Source: Nepenthes gracilis
Taxonomy: Eukaryota; Streptophyta; Magnoliopsida; Caryophyllales; Nepenthaceae
Reading direction: 5' to 3'
DNA length: 64,000 nucleotides
Assembly (NCBI GenBank): GCA_033239525.1
Contig: BSYO01000016.1
Span: forward strand, 5,405,045 to 5,469,044
Shown here: one piece after another, positions 1-12,330 of the stretch
How the letters are laid out: every line of letters begins with the position of its first letter
How positions within the stretch are numbered: position 1 is the first letter of the stretch
The notes under the pieces: generated by a model
Databases searched by the model: none
What the model saw: the letters and a program-made list of their open reading frames with translations, nothing else
Told to the model about the DNA's origin: nothing
Made by a program: the position numbers and the translations under genes

Positions 1-660
1 CCGGTCATATACTGCTTTGAAGGGTGTCATTTGTATGGCGGAATGCCAAGCTGTATTGTGATGCCATTCAGCCCATGGAAGAAATTGTCTCCAGGTGGCT
101 GGGTGGTCAGTGGCAAAGCTGCGGAGATAATCTTTCAAGCATCAATTGACCACTTCTGTTTGGCCGTCCGTTTGGGGATGGTATGCACTGCTGATCGATA
201 ATGAAGTCCCTTGTAGGCGGAAGAGTTCTCGCCAAAAGGTACTCATAAAAATAGGGTCACGATCAGAGACGATATCTCTTAGGACCCTGTGCAAACAGCA
301 GATATCCGTGTCTAAAATAGCAGCGAGATCAACGGCTGTAAAGTGGCTACTCAAGGGAGAAAAATGAGCATATTTGGACAAGCGATCTACTACCACTAAA
401 ATCACCGTACGTCCCTTGGATGATGGCAGATGAGTGATAAAATCCATGGAGATTGACTCCCATATGCGTTCTGGGATTGGGAGTGGCTGAAGCAGTCCAC
501 TCGGGGCGGTGTTGAGTGGCTTGACTTGCTGACAAACTACACAGTTAGCGACAAACCAGCGGACATCATTCCGCATTCCTGGCTAGTAGAAACAAGCTGC
601 TATCCTTGCCATTGTGCGCTGCATGCCCGCATGGCCCCCTACTGGCGAACAGTAGGGCCT
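1..660 (-). pseudogene. Ty3/gypsy integrase fragment
   Basis: The minus strand encodes part of a retroviral-type integrase, which inserts element cDNA into the host genome. Reading leftwards: remnant of the zinc-binding domain (GGHAG near 640, then CVVC at about 530), then the DDE core with SMDFITHLP, VVVDRLSKYAHF, IVSDRDP and SSAYHPQTDGQTE. A TAG sits where the W of the usual FYWPGM-type motif is expected (about 583-585), and a TGA at about 139-141 follows VVN; the frame then continues through WLPWAE-like and MTPF-like motifs to the window edge. Both stops fit C-to-T decay. This core type is usual in chromovirus-like elements, whereas the gag and LTR to its right look Tat-like, so it may belong to another element. 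Not functional. Confidence 0.9.
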
Positions 661-2589
661 ACGAGGAGGTTGTGACACTTAGAAGATATGATTGCCAGCT
701 AAGCATTATTACTATCATCGTTGCGCTTTAGTGAAGTTTTAGACCGTTGCCTGCACTGAACTGTCTGTGCTCGTCCCAATAAGTTGGAGTTGTCACACTT
801 CAATTTTATAGGGTGGTGCTCTTTCCTGTAAAAAGACGTTGTCACACGTCTATTGGTGGGCCTCTCTAGGCAGACTGGGTATGGTTGCCACTATCGCAGA
901 GTTCTAACGGAGTTGCGATCCTTGCTTTTGTGCATATGATCCTAGTCCACCGACCATTGTCAACCAATAGTGCTCGTTCCTTTGATGAAGTTGTTGCACG
1001 CATGCTAAAAAGCCTCCTAAGGTTTTTATAGCTGCTTGGAGGGGAGGTTTGATTCTTAGTCCGCGAGCTCCTCGAGCTATGATGTTTGACTTTGTCTAGG
1101 CCACTCAGTTGCTGGAACTGAGGTTCAGGATTTAACTTCATTTGGGCTGCTCGGTTAACTAGATCAAAAATTTGTTGACCGGGTAGGTCACGGCTGGTCG
1201 AGGAGCAAGTGAAGGCATTCATCCGACTTAGGGGCAGTTTGGGTCTTTGAATTAATGCAAATACACAAATATTCGAATGATTGACATGATAAATGGAACG
1301 AGTAATTAAACTTGTAAATAACATTCAGGCAATCCACATGGAAGCATTTGATTTACCAGCACCTGGTGGGAAATCATCGGTAGCACCTTCTGGGGTGAAG
1401 ATCACTCTGGGCCCATGGGACCAATTTTTTGCTCAAGGTGTGTAGTATGTACACCCTGTTTTGGAGGATGGTTGTGGCTAAAAACGGTCCCCATAGCGGG
1501 GTGACAATTTGTTCTGGTTCGTAGCTCTTTACGACCTCTATGCTATGAAGGGTTGGGTCCGTCATGTTGAATCGACATGTTTTGCCTTTTTGCTGTTATA
1601 CTCAACGAAGCATTTGCCAGGGGGTTCTGTCGCTAACAATCATGACCTCAGGAGGCCGAACTCTGCATTTAGTGCCCTGCCGGATGGACTCGGCGATGTT
1701 TTGCTCAGTGAGCCATGCCATTGGGAGGGCATTTGCCCATTTTTGGAGTAGCCAAAGCTGTCGAGCATGATCTTCCTCTGACTTAGAAGTAATAGACAAT
1801 GGGCCTAAAATGCCGAGCCCCCATTGCCCAAACGGTCACAGTGATTGGAGTGGAGTGTAGCCATAGATTCGATAGTTCTCGCAATTCTTCATGGTTCACG
1901 TAGCGTCCTCCTTCAACATCAGCCAGCAGTCACCTTGCTGCATGGTTTTGAATGTGGAATTCTTTCCGCCGACATCTGATCTATGGATACCAGGGTGTTC
2001 TCATTTGCCGTGTAGGCAGCATCTTCTGGTGTAAAACGCCGCATGCAAGGGGCTAATGATTCTACTACCCTCGAGGGCATTCCAGTTTGCTGTCATTTTT
2101 GTGCTTGGTGTCACAAGGCTCTAGGAGCCCGACAAAATGCAAAAGTGATTCTGGTGGGGCGCTGGATCGGAACTTCATACGCAGGGCTTCAGGTTTGGCT
2201 TCTTGATCCTACGAAGGGATTGTGACGATTGGATCTTCCTCATAAATAGTGACCTCTTTTTGGTCGGCAAAGTGCCCATGGGCATTGTATGAAACTTCTT
2301 CTTGGGTAGAGGGCCTCCTGTCGCCATAGAAGCAGAGTGGATCATGCCGCACTGGGCTTTCATTCTGCATCTCATGACTCAGTCGGTCCTCTGATTGCGT
2401 TTCGGCCCAGTCACTTGTGGCTGCTCTACCTCGAGGTTGTCAGGTGACTACATCTCCTGAGCTTGCTATTTCTTCCTCCGGTTTCTCCTTCTAGACGCTG
2501 AGGCCTGGGAGCCGAAGAGTGAAGCCCCCCAACATAGCACCTTCAGGTGGGTACAAATAATTTGGGGCTACTTAGGACACATAGTCTAT
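661..2589 (-). other. Degraded retroelement internal region, no domain recognised
   Basis: About 1.9 kb between the integrase fragment and the gag start of element C. Minus-strand open stretches (for example 866-1324, 1602-1799 and 2175-2375) are short and change frame. Just below the gag start the minus frame holds gag-like text such as HDPLCFYGDRRP, broken by stops. No protease, reverse transcriptase or RNase H motif is visible. This is probably decayed gag plus a deletion junction; the exact junction with the integrase fragment is not placed. Confidence 0.5.
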
Positions 2590-2703
2590 CTAAGTAGTAG
2601 ATGGGGCTTGTTGTTTGCCCTTATGACTACTCACTAAGGGGTTGTCGCCACGAGGGATGACGTCTATGGCCGACGTGCTGGCTTGTGTCCTTGTATTGGC
2701 CAT
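2590..2703 (-). pseudogene. Element C gag N-terminus
   Basis: ATG at 2701-2703 on the minus strand opens a 37-codon stretch beginning MANTRTQASTSAIDV and ending at TAG (2590-2592); the same frame continues with further stops. Gag is the structural protein of LTR retrotransposons. The motif ASTSAIDVIPRGDNPL is echoed downstream of the LTR in element B (ASAEDIVSHGDDPSL, minus strand near 55570-55520) and element A (TSTREISSLGDNFLAM, plus strand near 9840-9890), which ties the three together as one family. Dead copy. Confidence 0.7.
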
Positions 2704-2747
2704 GTCTACTGCCACAAACATTTTAGTTGTGGTTAAACTTTTTAGTT

Positions 2748-2767
2748 GTTCCCACAGATGGCTCCAA
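2748..2767 (-). other. PBS-like site of element C
   Basis: Reads TTGGAGCCATCTGTGGGAAC on the minus strand directly after the LTR end. It is close to the TTGGCGCCGTCTGTGGGA-type sequence common just inside the 5' LTR of plant Tat-like gypsy elements (from memory). Elements A and B carry TTGACGTC versions at the equivalent place. Confidence 0.7.
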
Positions 2768-4034
2768 TAATGCATATCTGGATCCGAATTACTGAACGAA
2801 TTAAGAAGTTGCTTGATCATCCTAATAAATTGAATTGAAGTGGATCCAGCTTTTGTTACTTTAAACTCAGATCTTGCACACAATAACTCACAAACAAAAT
2901 GTTAGAGGATGGTAGTATCGCTTCTCAGTATATCCTCTAACACTTAAGTTAGAAACCTTTTTTAGTTTAATGAAAAGACTAGAGGATCAGTAAATAGTGT
3001 GCAGATACATACTTTGGGGAATTGAGTGTTAACGGAGGTCTAGGTTCCAGCAAGTCTGCTTAGCTAGGTAGTGGCTTTGTGATGATTAAGCTCCGGTGAA
3101 TGTGCTCAGTTAGAGAGTAGCTTTGCGATGGAGGATTCAACTTCAGTGAGTGTGCTTGGTTTGGGAGCGACTTTGAAATAGGTACGCTCAATGGGAAGCG
3201 GCTCAGAAAAAGATGCACTCGATCGGGAGTGGCTTAAAAAGAGACGTGCACTCAATGAGGATTAGCTTTGAGAGAGAGAGATATGCTCGATAAAGAGTGG
3301 CTTAAAAAGAGAGGTGCACTTAATGGGGAGTGGCTTAGAGATAAGTATACTTGTCGAGGAGCAGCTTTGAGAGAGAGAGATGGGCTCGATGAGAAGCGAT
3401 TTTGAGATAGGTACGTTTGACAAGGAGCAACTTAGAGACAGGTGTATTCGATGGGAAGTGGCTTTTGAATCGGTTTGCACTCATGGGAAAGTTACTTTGA
3501 GAGAAAGAGGTGCACTCATTGAAGAGCGCCCTGGTGGCATCTCGTCGTGTCTGAGAGTTTGAGGATTTGGAGGGTGTTTTGAAGTCTAGCCTTAGGAACA
3601 TATTTTGAGCCCCTAGTCCCCCTCCTCCACGGAGGTAAAAAAGGTATATATAATGTTAGAGCCAATATAACCTTCCTTGAGCCTCATGGTTGGTACTGTG
3701 TCGGTTTGCTGAGTTGTTTCAGCTATCATGAGTGGCTACAGATGGTAACTGTCACCTAAGAATATTTGCTACACTATTACCTTTTTGGAATGATCCATAA
3801 TTATAGGGTAATATTTTAAAAATATTTGTTGATATAAAACTATTAAGCAGATGCTACTGGGCCACATTCATGGGCCTGCCTTGTGGGTGACTTCAAGGGC
3901 CCATATGTTGCTGGGTGGATTTGGGTGGCACATTTTTGTCCTTGTGCCATGAGGAACTTTTCCTAGCAGCTGCTTTCTGAGGCGCTCTTGCAAGCCGAAT
4001 TTTGGGCTGTTCTAATGAATTATTAGACCCATCA
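2768..4034 (-). repeat. 5' LTR of element C
   Basis: On the minus strand it starts TGATGGGTCTAATA at 4034, matching the element A LTR start TGATGGGTTCAG, and ends GCATTA just before the PBS-like site (terminal CA decayed to TA). Length 1267 bp, longer than A's because of an internal tandem repeat. A TATA-like TATATATA lies near 3640-3650. The partner LTR is not in the window, so no TSD can be tested. Confidence 0.65.
3108..3560 (-). repeat. Minisatellite in element C LTR
   Basis: Diverged tandem units of roughly 30-35 bp on the plus strand, with the core GAGTGGCTTAAAAAGAGAGG followed by TGCACTCAATGGGGA, repeated about a dozen times. Short open frames here are repeat translations. Related units occur at 55911-56040 in an element B LTR. 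Confidence 0.75.
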
Positions 4035-6620
4035 CAAATATTTTTATGAAGACCCTAGGTAAGACATCATAAATAACCACAACACACAATTCTTGACAGG
4101 GAATGGGATGCTACATAAGACTTCTTTAGTAAATTCCATCTACATGCATAAAAAGATAATCATCTAAGAAATCTACTATAAAAAGATAATCATCCAAGGA
4201 ATTGGTCAAGTTGACTTTAATTTTACCACCAATTAGTTTACTCCCTCAACATAAACATATATATAATCCATACCACATTCAAATTCCAGATTCGACATTA
4301 CATGAAAATTTGTAAAATATATGGCCCCTCAGTCACTCAGAGCTAAACTTTATATGCCAAAATATTCAAAGTATAGAAATTAATTTCCACTAATAATTTC
4401 AAAATATATAAATCACGGCATATTCACTAAAGATCGTTCAGGAAGAATACCTATGGTCCAAAAACTATTAAGTGATTAAAACTTGCTAATCTAAAAGTGT
4501 GACAAATTAAAGTGAGTTAAATATTTAATAAGTAAATAAAGAATATTACAATAAATATGAACATTATAAATTAAGATAAAAATAATTGTGAATTAAGGAA
4601 TTAAAAGTTGAGATAATCCGCCAAGCAAAATATAATCCATCAAAATCGGTTTACACTTAATCCTCTTAAATTAGGGTCATATTTCATAATCTGAACCCAT
4701 GGATGAGATGTTTATAAAGCACTCTATAGATCGGGTTTTGCCCACTATTATTGCCATAGGGGAATTATGTATAACATTATCTTATATATTTGACATGTTA
4801 TAACATTTATTCATTAATTATTTATAGCCGTTTATTTTATATAAATCTCAGAAATACCTTTACAAAATAATAAATTTTTTAAAAAATAAAACAAAATGAC
4901 TTTTCGTCACTTGTGTGTACAAATTTGATATGATTCTTGTAAAATAAGGGACATACAAAAGGGATTCTTTAAAATCCTTATGAAAAACTAAGGATATGCA
5001 AAAGGATTCTTCAAAATTCTTACAAAAACAAACACATAAGAGTATTTCTTTGATAAAATTTACATTTTTAATAATTTTTTACAAATATGAACAATTTACT
5101 TTAAAATCTGAGAAATTCAAAGAACAAAAGATGTGCATACAAGCCAGATATCAAGAGAAATATGAATGAACATTTACATGTAACTTGAAAGTATGAAATC
5201 CAAGATCATGAATAATATTAAGAGAAAATTCAAAAATTTTAACAAAAGAGTAAAGAATTAGACTTAAAATTTATTTACCTTAACCCAAATTGAAAGATCT
5301 TCTAATGTTATAAGTATAAAATAAAATTTATATAAAATTAAATATGTAAATGAAATTAACAAAAGTAGGCGGATGTCAAAATACATGTAATAATTATACC
5401 CAATTTGATAATATAGAAATTATATATGTTAATAAAATACTTTACTAGGCCTATACTTTAAGTATCTGAAATACTTTAAATATCTTTTTTTGTCATGTTA
5501 GGTTCTCTTAAATTTTACCTACAAAAATCTAAGACAATTATATATAAAGATATACTATTGCACCCTTTGTTTGAATTTCACGACCAAGCAAGACAATAAC
5601 ACATTCACAAGTAATAATTACACTATAAGGGACACATAAATTTTAAGTAAAAAAATTTATTTTGACAATAATAAAAAACATTATAGGACTTTACATTCAA
5701 AATGTATCATCTATTCATAACTCCAATTATAGCAAACCTATAAAGAAAAAAACCCTTAGGTTACACAACCAATAGTAAATAACTCGAATAATGAATAATA
5801 CAAGAGCAAACAAGAGAAAATAACTTGTAGAAATTGTGAAATTTAAAACTCTAAAATTTAAATTTGCACGTAAAGGATACCAGTTTGAGAAAATTAGTAT
5901 GGATATCTTTGGACTTGGGTAAAGTCCAAAATTTTTGATGGATTGATTCAGCACTTGAAAGGCAGCACATAACAGGTGCTTATACACCAATAATAATATA
6001 GGAACATGTGATGATTGCAAAAAAAGTGCTTATACGCAAGTCGCAAGTGTGATGCAACTCTAGTGGCGCATAAGTTCAAATAGTAGCAACCTCAAATCGT
6101 GAGACAAGCCCAAAAGGTGCATGTATGGAAGCTTCAAGCTTGGTTAAGTCTAATCGATGCACGTGTATAGTTACTTTACAAATTTTTTTTATTTTTATTT
6201 CATTTTAACTCATTTTGATGAAATTTTTGAAGTAAGAGAAAGTGAAAAATAGAAGAAAGAGAAGGAAAAGAATAAAAAAAATTCTCACCTGTTAAAAATT
6301 TATTTACAAAACTAGGACATATTAAGTCCTAATTGCTCCGAAACATGATGAAAACATAGTTCCATCTCAAAAGTTTCAAAAGGGGGTAACTGTTTCTGAT
6401 ACTCAATGATAATGCATGTATGAGTTAAAAATTTTCACATCTAATGATTAAAGGAGTGTAAGCTGATCAAAGCAGGTTGTCCAATAGTATTTGTTAGATT
6501 TTTACATTAAATTAATTTCAAACGCATGCAAATAAATCTTAAATCGATACGTAGCTGGCTGGGTGTGATGTGGTTTAATTATTGGTCACCTCGAATCCAA
6601 ACCCACTTGAACAAAGATTT
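4035..6620. other. AT-rich non-coding stretch
   Basis: No supported gene. Around 5080-5300 short motifs recur in the same order as inside the LTRs at 48640-48900 and 51880-52090, so part of this stretch may be an old LTR copy, but no ends or TSD were found. No protein domain on either strand. Confidence 0.45.
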
Positions 6621-6842
6621 GGGATTTTTATCCCATTAAAAAAGAAATTGATTTAATTTCTTTTAATTACAATCGCATGATTAATATCAAATGAATGTTG
6701 TTAACGTTTCTTTTAATATTAAATAAAAATTAAATAATATTTTTTAATAGTAAATAATATAATTATTTAATTAATATTAAACGAATATAATTTAAATGAG
6801 TTAAATTAACTCTTTTATTAAACGAGTAAACTCCCATTATCC
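6621..6842. mobile_element. MITE, family copy 1
   Basis: AT-rich foldback about 220 bp long. The left arm holds GATTTAATTTCTTTTAATTA and a GATTAATATCAAAT-like segment; the right arm is its approximate reverse complement, ending CTCCCATTATCC. The same arrangement, about 200 bp long, occurs in NAC intron 1 (21638-21838). No coding capacity; no clear TSD. Confidence 0.55.
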
Positions 6843-8647
6843 TTAAACGAAATGCGAAGCTTTAGATTCAACTGCTAAATGTCTTGATAAACTGAGCTTT
6901 GATAAGCTGTAATCAAGTGATCTCAACTGATGAGTGTGATGTAGCTTCTTTGACAGCTCCGGTGAACCAGGATCTTTGACTTTGTTTTCAAATGCAACTT
7001 GAACTCTACCATTTTTGTCAATTCATACTGTACAGAGCTATTGCCATTATGAATATGAGATACAATATTGTCAATCCATATGCTACCTATAAAATCATTT
7101 ACAGTAATATTGATACGTGGGAGATACGACAAATTAAAATGTTCAAGATTTGCCATCGCTGTGATTCGATTTATCTTTCTTTCTTTTCTTATTACCTTCT
7201 TAACGTTATTATGTCAGTTTTTTTATTGAGATAAATATATTAATTCACAATATCTTTATTATCCTATTTTTTTACTTATTAATTGTATATATAAATAAAG
7301 TTACATATTTCGATCCATTATCGACAAACTTTCACATGCCAAGAATAGTATGTAAATTTAATATCATATCAAAATCGTTCTTGTCTCAAAAAATTGGGAG
7401 ATAATTTCTCTCTCTTATTTCTCCTTTCAATTTATATAGATTTGATACAAATCTTATACATTCCAAAATAATAGTTGTGGACATCATTTGTTAAAGTGAG
7501 AGAAGATTATTTTTAAGTTACTAAAATATCTCTCCTTTCGTTTAAAGATATATCCTTGAACAAATATATCTATCAAAAAATAATATATATATATATTTTT
7601 ATCAAATAATATATCCTGAATAGATATATCATTTAAAATTTTTTTTTAATTAATATATATTTAAACTAATCATATATAAAATTATATTATTTAATTATAA
7701 TTTAATAAATTAATAAATTATATATTTTATTACGTGTGATATCTTTTTAACATAGTATCCACGTATAAGAAGGAAAAGGGGAAGAAAAGATTGATATGAG
7801 TTGTTAGAATGGCCAACCACCAATAAGACTGTGATGACCTCCCTATCGTCGTCTCTGTCCACGTTTTCTTATGTCAATCCTAACAGGACCTCTCCCAGTT
7901 GATGATGAAAGGCGGTGGCGCTTCTAGAAGGGCCGTCTCTTTCTCTATCGATCTCCGTCACCCAACTATACACACTTGCATGCGTGTAAATTTTCCCTTC
8001 GCACCTTCCAGCTTCTGTTGGGAGCATGACGCATGATCACTCACCACACTCCGTACCTCTCAAGTTTCAATGAGTTCAGATTTCTCTCCACCCATCGACA
8101 AGCAACTTATTAAAAATTGATTTTTGAAAATTTTATTGTATCAATGAAGACTGTTCTTATTGGATTAGAAATTCAATTTGTCAAAATTTGATGCAAAAAA
8201 TCTATTGATAAAATTTATATGTTTTTTGATAGGAGATGTTAATTTAGTCATCACAACAGTACTTTTATACTGTTTTCGTTGAATTTTCTTCTAATAGTTC
8301 TAGGTTAATGCCATGATATTCCTGAGTTGTGTAAATTCAAGATTGAACGGGAATGAAAATTTTCTAAATTTAAGATAATTATCGTTTAGGGGAAAAAAAA
8401 ACTTGAGAAATTTTATCTCGGGAAGCACATTATATTTCCTTTATATAAAAATAGTTATCTTTTAAAGTTCAAAGTTAGAATTTGAAAATATTTCATGTTT
8501 TTTACGGTACCCGGTAACAATGAAAGAAGACCCTTACAGAAAGTGAGACAAGTTTTGGAATCGGGATGGACATTTTAACCGGATCACAGGACTCCTTTTC
8601 ATGCCAACCGTCAGATGCTGGTTTTTTATTTTTTTAATTAAAAATAA
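6843..8647. other. Intergenic, nothing recognised
   Basis: AT-rich with runs of TA around 7570-7740 and a less AT-rich patch at 7790-8110. No protein domain or RNA gene seen. Confidence 0.5.
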
Positions 8648-8883
8648 AAAGAGGCTTGTTTGTTTAAAAAAATCTCAACTGTCGATTTTTGGACGGCTGA
8701 GATTGAAAGTGAGAGAGATTATTCTCAATATTTGGTTTCAATCATGATCCAACAGCCAAGATTTAACCAAATTATGCCTAACCCTAGTTGATTAAAAACC
8801 GAACCTTAGTTGACCTCCGGTGCTCGGCGAAGGCAATTGAAGTCTCTCTCTCTCTCCCTCTCTCTCTCTAAGAACATCTCATG
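8648..8883 (+). repeat. Dispersed repeat, forward copy
   Basis: Shares a diverged but collinear match with the reverse complement of 19045-19290: a GGCTGAGATTGAAAGTG segment, then CATGATC, CCTAACCCTA, AAAACCGAA, GACCTC, GCGAAGGCAATTGA and a CT-rich tail. The family is not identified. It contains its own small palindrome (AACTGTCGATTTTTGGACGGCT). Confidence 0.6.
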
Positions 8884-9113
8884 TTGGTATGTACCGGTTG
8901 ATCCTCAAGCATATGATATTCCCGTAATCAACTACAGTTTCATCTGTACATTATTGTTCCCCATAATCTGCACAACTATGACATAGATAGGGGCCCGAAG
9001 CACTCTACAAATAATCTGCGTATTGTGGGGCATTATTGTTTGATTTTTACTATATATATATTGTTTGGTTTTAGAGGTATACAACTTGCCATATTTTATT
9101 TGGATGAAATTTT

Positions 9114-9750
9114 TGATGGGTTCAGTATACCCAACCCAAAAAAAAAAGAACCGCTCAACCGATATATCCTCATCTATAGAGGCAATTCGGAAGGTGGTTG
9201 TCATTTGGAGATGGTTCAACAGGCGGTTAAAATCACCTACTTATTTTATAAATTTTTTTTTTATCCCAACGAGAGAGAGGCCTCCGAGGGGAAAAGAAAA
9301 AGAGAGAGGAGAGGAGAGGAGAGGAGAAATGGGCAGCCTAGTAGGGATGACTCTCCCTCCAGAAAACCTCCCATAAAATCCTCCAACCAGTGAAAGGTGA
9401 TCCCTCCAAGATATTAACTATTCAAGATACTACTCAACTGGACACGCTATTCAATTGGGTGTATCTCCGGCCACCCTTCTTTTGAGCGGACTCAACGCTC
9501 AATCCACCGCTACATGCATCTGCGCATCTTCCTTACATCTTTTTATTCTCTTTAAAGATATCTAACTTGAGAGTTGAATGATTACGGTGGGAACAATATT
9601 TACCACCCACTAACCTCTTATTTTTAGTTGTATTGTATAGGGTTCAGGTACGAAACTATGGAGACTGGATCTGTATTGAATTGATCCAGCGTGAAGATCT
9701 AATTCGTGACCCACTAATCCATAAACAACTCAAATTCGTGAAACGCAACA
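9114..9750 (+). repeat. Element A 5' LTR
   Basis: 637 bp from TGATGGGTTCAGTATA to GAAACGCAACA. It aligns along its length with the right LTR. Poly(A/G) tracts at about 9290-9330 and a TTTATAAATTT TATA-like stretch near 9245 lie inside. Confidence 0.9.
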
Positions 9751-9772
9751 TTGACGTCATCTGTTAGAACCG
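9751..9772 (+). other. Element A PBS-like site
   Basis: TTGACGTCATCTGTTAGAAC directly follows the LTR, matching the position and pattern of TTGGAGCCATCTGTGGGAAC in element C, with CpG-type changes. Confidence 0.65.
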
Positions 9773-9794
9773 ACTGAAAAGTCTAACCATGGCA

Positions 9795-11019
9795 CAATAA
9801 CGAAACAAATACATTCAATCATCATACTCCAACCAATACTTCTACTAGAGAAATCTCCTCCCTTGGTGACAATTTTTTGGCGATGCTCACCCTGCCCTTG
9901 GCATGCTTAAACAGCTTCCCCTCTAGCTCCCAAACTCTAGTAGCCAAGAGAAAGAGAATCGAGCAAAATGCCCCATGGTTATTTGTACTATATAAATAAT
10001 AATTGTTATTATTATAATAATAATAACAAAGAAGAAGAAGAATGATGAGTTAGGAAAAGTGCCCGATGGCCGGCGGCACAATAAAAAAAACGAAAAAGAT
10101 GTCGGGAAAAAAAAGAATGAAAGAAAAAGAGAGTAGGGAGGAAGAAGAGAGAGAGAGAGAGAGGTTAGCGCGGCGAGCAGAGGCTGCAATTGCCATCGAC
10201 AAATGAAGCGCCGCCCAGATCGACCGCCGGCGAATACCTCTCCATATTTTCCCCTCGAATTTTCACTACATTGTGAAGTGAAAGGAAAACATGAGTTGCG
10301 AAAACCCACCGCTGCCACTGCCGCCATCACTGGAGTAAAATCAACAAATCAAGGCAAGTAAATTCTTCCTTCATCTTTGAGGATGCCAGTATTATGCTTG
10401 TATATGGCAATTTTGAGGTGATATGGTGAGATTTTTGTAGATTGTATTATATAGCACGGTTGAGAGAGGGAGAAGGCACAGCTGTAGGTACCAGCCCCGT
10501 CGTTGGGTGGATGTCCCCATGGCCGACGACACCACCCATGCCGGGACCACCCTCCACCAATATTCATCATTATTACCTCTTTTTCCGACTCTTGGATCCA
10601 CTCAATGGCTCCCAAATCCATTGAGGTGCATCGTTTCTCAAGTCAAGAAGCAGTCCACTTCGGCCTGTCATCTCCACTAACATTGTGCTGGGGACACAGC
10701 TCCAAGTGCTTAGGCAAAACTTATTTCCTGTCCTCGGACAGTGTAGCCACAACTCTTATCTCCGACTTCTACATTTGAGGCCGCGGTCACTACTCTCATC
10801 TCCGACTTCCACATTTGAGGCCGCAGGTGTCAGATTGGCTTGGCCCAACCGCCATCTCAGGCTGCGTGCAAAACCCTCGCCTCTGAGTTGCACATCTAGC
10901 GACCGCGATGCAGCGCTCTCGTGAAATCATGAGCTTGGCAATGAGGCAACAGGACAAAACACCCGTGGAGTCAAGGTGAGCTGAAGAGGCTAAGGTGCCA
11001 GATGTGAAGTTTAGCCCAC
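9795..11019 (+). other. Element A gag remnant and purine-rich filler
   Basis: A gag start near 9795 soon meets a stop; a family motif (GDNFLAM) lies near 9870. From about 9900 to 10620 the sequence changes to trinucleotide (TTA/TAA) and GA runs plus GC-rich text that does not look like gag and may be an LTR piece of another element, with no ends identified. Minus-strand open frames at 9923-10330 and 10349-10621 follow this low-complexity sequence. Two near-identical segments around 10740-10820 (CTCATCTCCGACTTCCACAT type) form a short tandem duplication. Confidence 0.45.
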
Positions 11020-11395
11020 AGTGTCCGAGAACTGGGACAAGCTTTTATCCAAAATCTGTCCTCGGACAGAGACAAAGTTTCCTCCAAAATGTGTCCAAGG
11101 ATAGGGAAAAGCTTATGTTGAAAATTTATCCGAGGACGAAAACAAAAATTTTGTCCTGAATTTGCCCCTAGACGGAAATGAAAATTCCGTTCTAAATCTG
11201 CTCGAGGATGAAAACAAAAATTTTGTCCTGAATTTGCCTGAGGATCGGAACAAAGATTTCACCCCAAATCTGTTTGAGGACATGGGACAAGCTTCCACCC
11301 AGAATATGTCTGAGGAAAGGATAAAACTTCTGTTGAAAATTTGTTCGATGATAGGGACAAGCTTCTATTTGAAATCTGTCCAAGAACAGTAACAA
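11020..11395 (+). repeat. 36-bp minisatellite in element A
   Basis: About ten diverged units near 36 bp with the pattern GGACAAGCTTCCACCCAGAA then TNTGTCNGAGGA. Because the unit is a multiple of three, one frame (11162-11392) reads as 12-residue repeats such as ENKNFVLNLPED and RNKDFTPNLFED. There is no start or domain to suggest a real protein. Confidence 0.85.
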
Positions 11396-11944
11396 GCCCA
11401 GTCCTATTGCAACACCTCTCATCGGGCCCAACGATGAAAAGTGAATTTTACAAAAGTTGCCACGGTTTTCATGATGGGGGGGCTGAGCATGACTAGCCCA
11501 CTACCCATCGCATCAAAATCAGCGTTGCCCATCTAAATTCCATATCGACTTGAACTTTTACCGACTAGTGACAGAGCCTAAGTCATAAGAAAACGGACAA
11601 CCTAGCACCATACTAAGGTGCTGGCTAGTCAGACCATGATTGAGGATCAAGTCTCACGGAGTATAGAGAGGACAGGCTAGAGAGTTTGCAAAAAGTACTT
11701 TGACAACCCACCAGAGCAACGCACTCAAGCCGTGCGCTCAAAATGGTCAATTGGTCCCAATGACACAACACACCATCTACCCCGAGCACTAACAATGATT
11801 CCAAGCTGAATCTAGATGAATTTTACATGTATCACATTAGTTAAATCATATTTAATAGCACAATCACTTTATCTGCTCATACGAGTGCTTGCATATCGTC
11901 ACATATTTTTGAATGAGCTAGATTGCCCCTAGGTCGGATGAATT

Positions 11945-12245
11945 TTCATTCACTTGTTACCAAAACTCGGTTACATCACCGAGCGGCTCAGAAGAGGTTG
12001 GATTTTAAAACTCAATTATATCACTGAGAGGTCCAGAAGATGTTAGATTTTGCAACTCAATTACATCATCGAGTGGCCCAGAAGAAGTCGGATTTTGAAA
12101 CTCAATTACATCACACAGCAGCCCAAAAAAAGGTTAAATTTGGAATCTCAATTACATCATCAAGCAGCCCAGAAGAGGTGAAATTTTAAAACTTGATTAC
12201 ATCACTAAGCGGCCCAGATAAGATCGAATTTTATAAACTGGATTT
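11945..12245 (+). repeat. 46-bp tandem repeat, element A 3' region
   Basis: Six or so units near 46 bp containing AACTCAATTACATCATCGAG then TGGCCCAGAAGAAGTCGGAT. The block sits just before the right LTR. Element B has a related block of about 45 bp per unit at the same place (54650-54880 in reverse). Tandem repeats in the 3' untranslated part are a known feature of Tat-type plant elements. Confidence 0.85.
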
Positions 12246-12330
12246 CCCAAGCTTACAAATTCTACCGACAGGGTCTCATTAGAAGCATGTCGGGGTTGAA
12301 AACTTTGAACCACCCGACATAGGAAGTTAG

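Noticed and set aside
3262..3601. Minus-strand frames with LSLSQS-like repeats
   Set aside because: Translation of the element C LTR minisatellite.
9923..10330. 135-codon minus-strand frame
   Set aside because: Built on GA and TTA runs inside element A; no domain.
11945..12245. Regularly spaced repeats as a CRISPR-like array
   Set aside because: Units are contiguous and diverged, with no unique spacers, in plant DNA within an LTR element.
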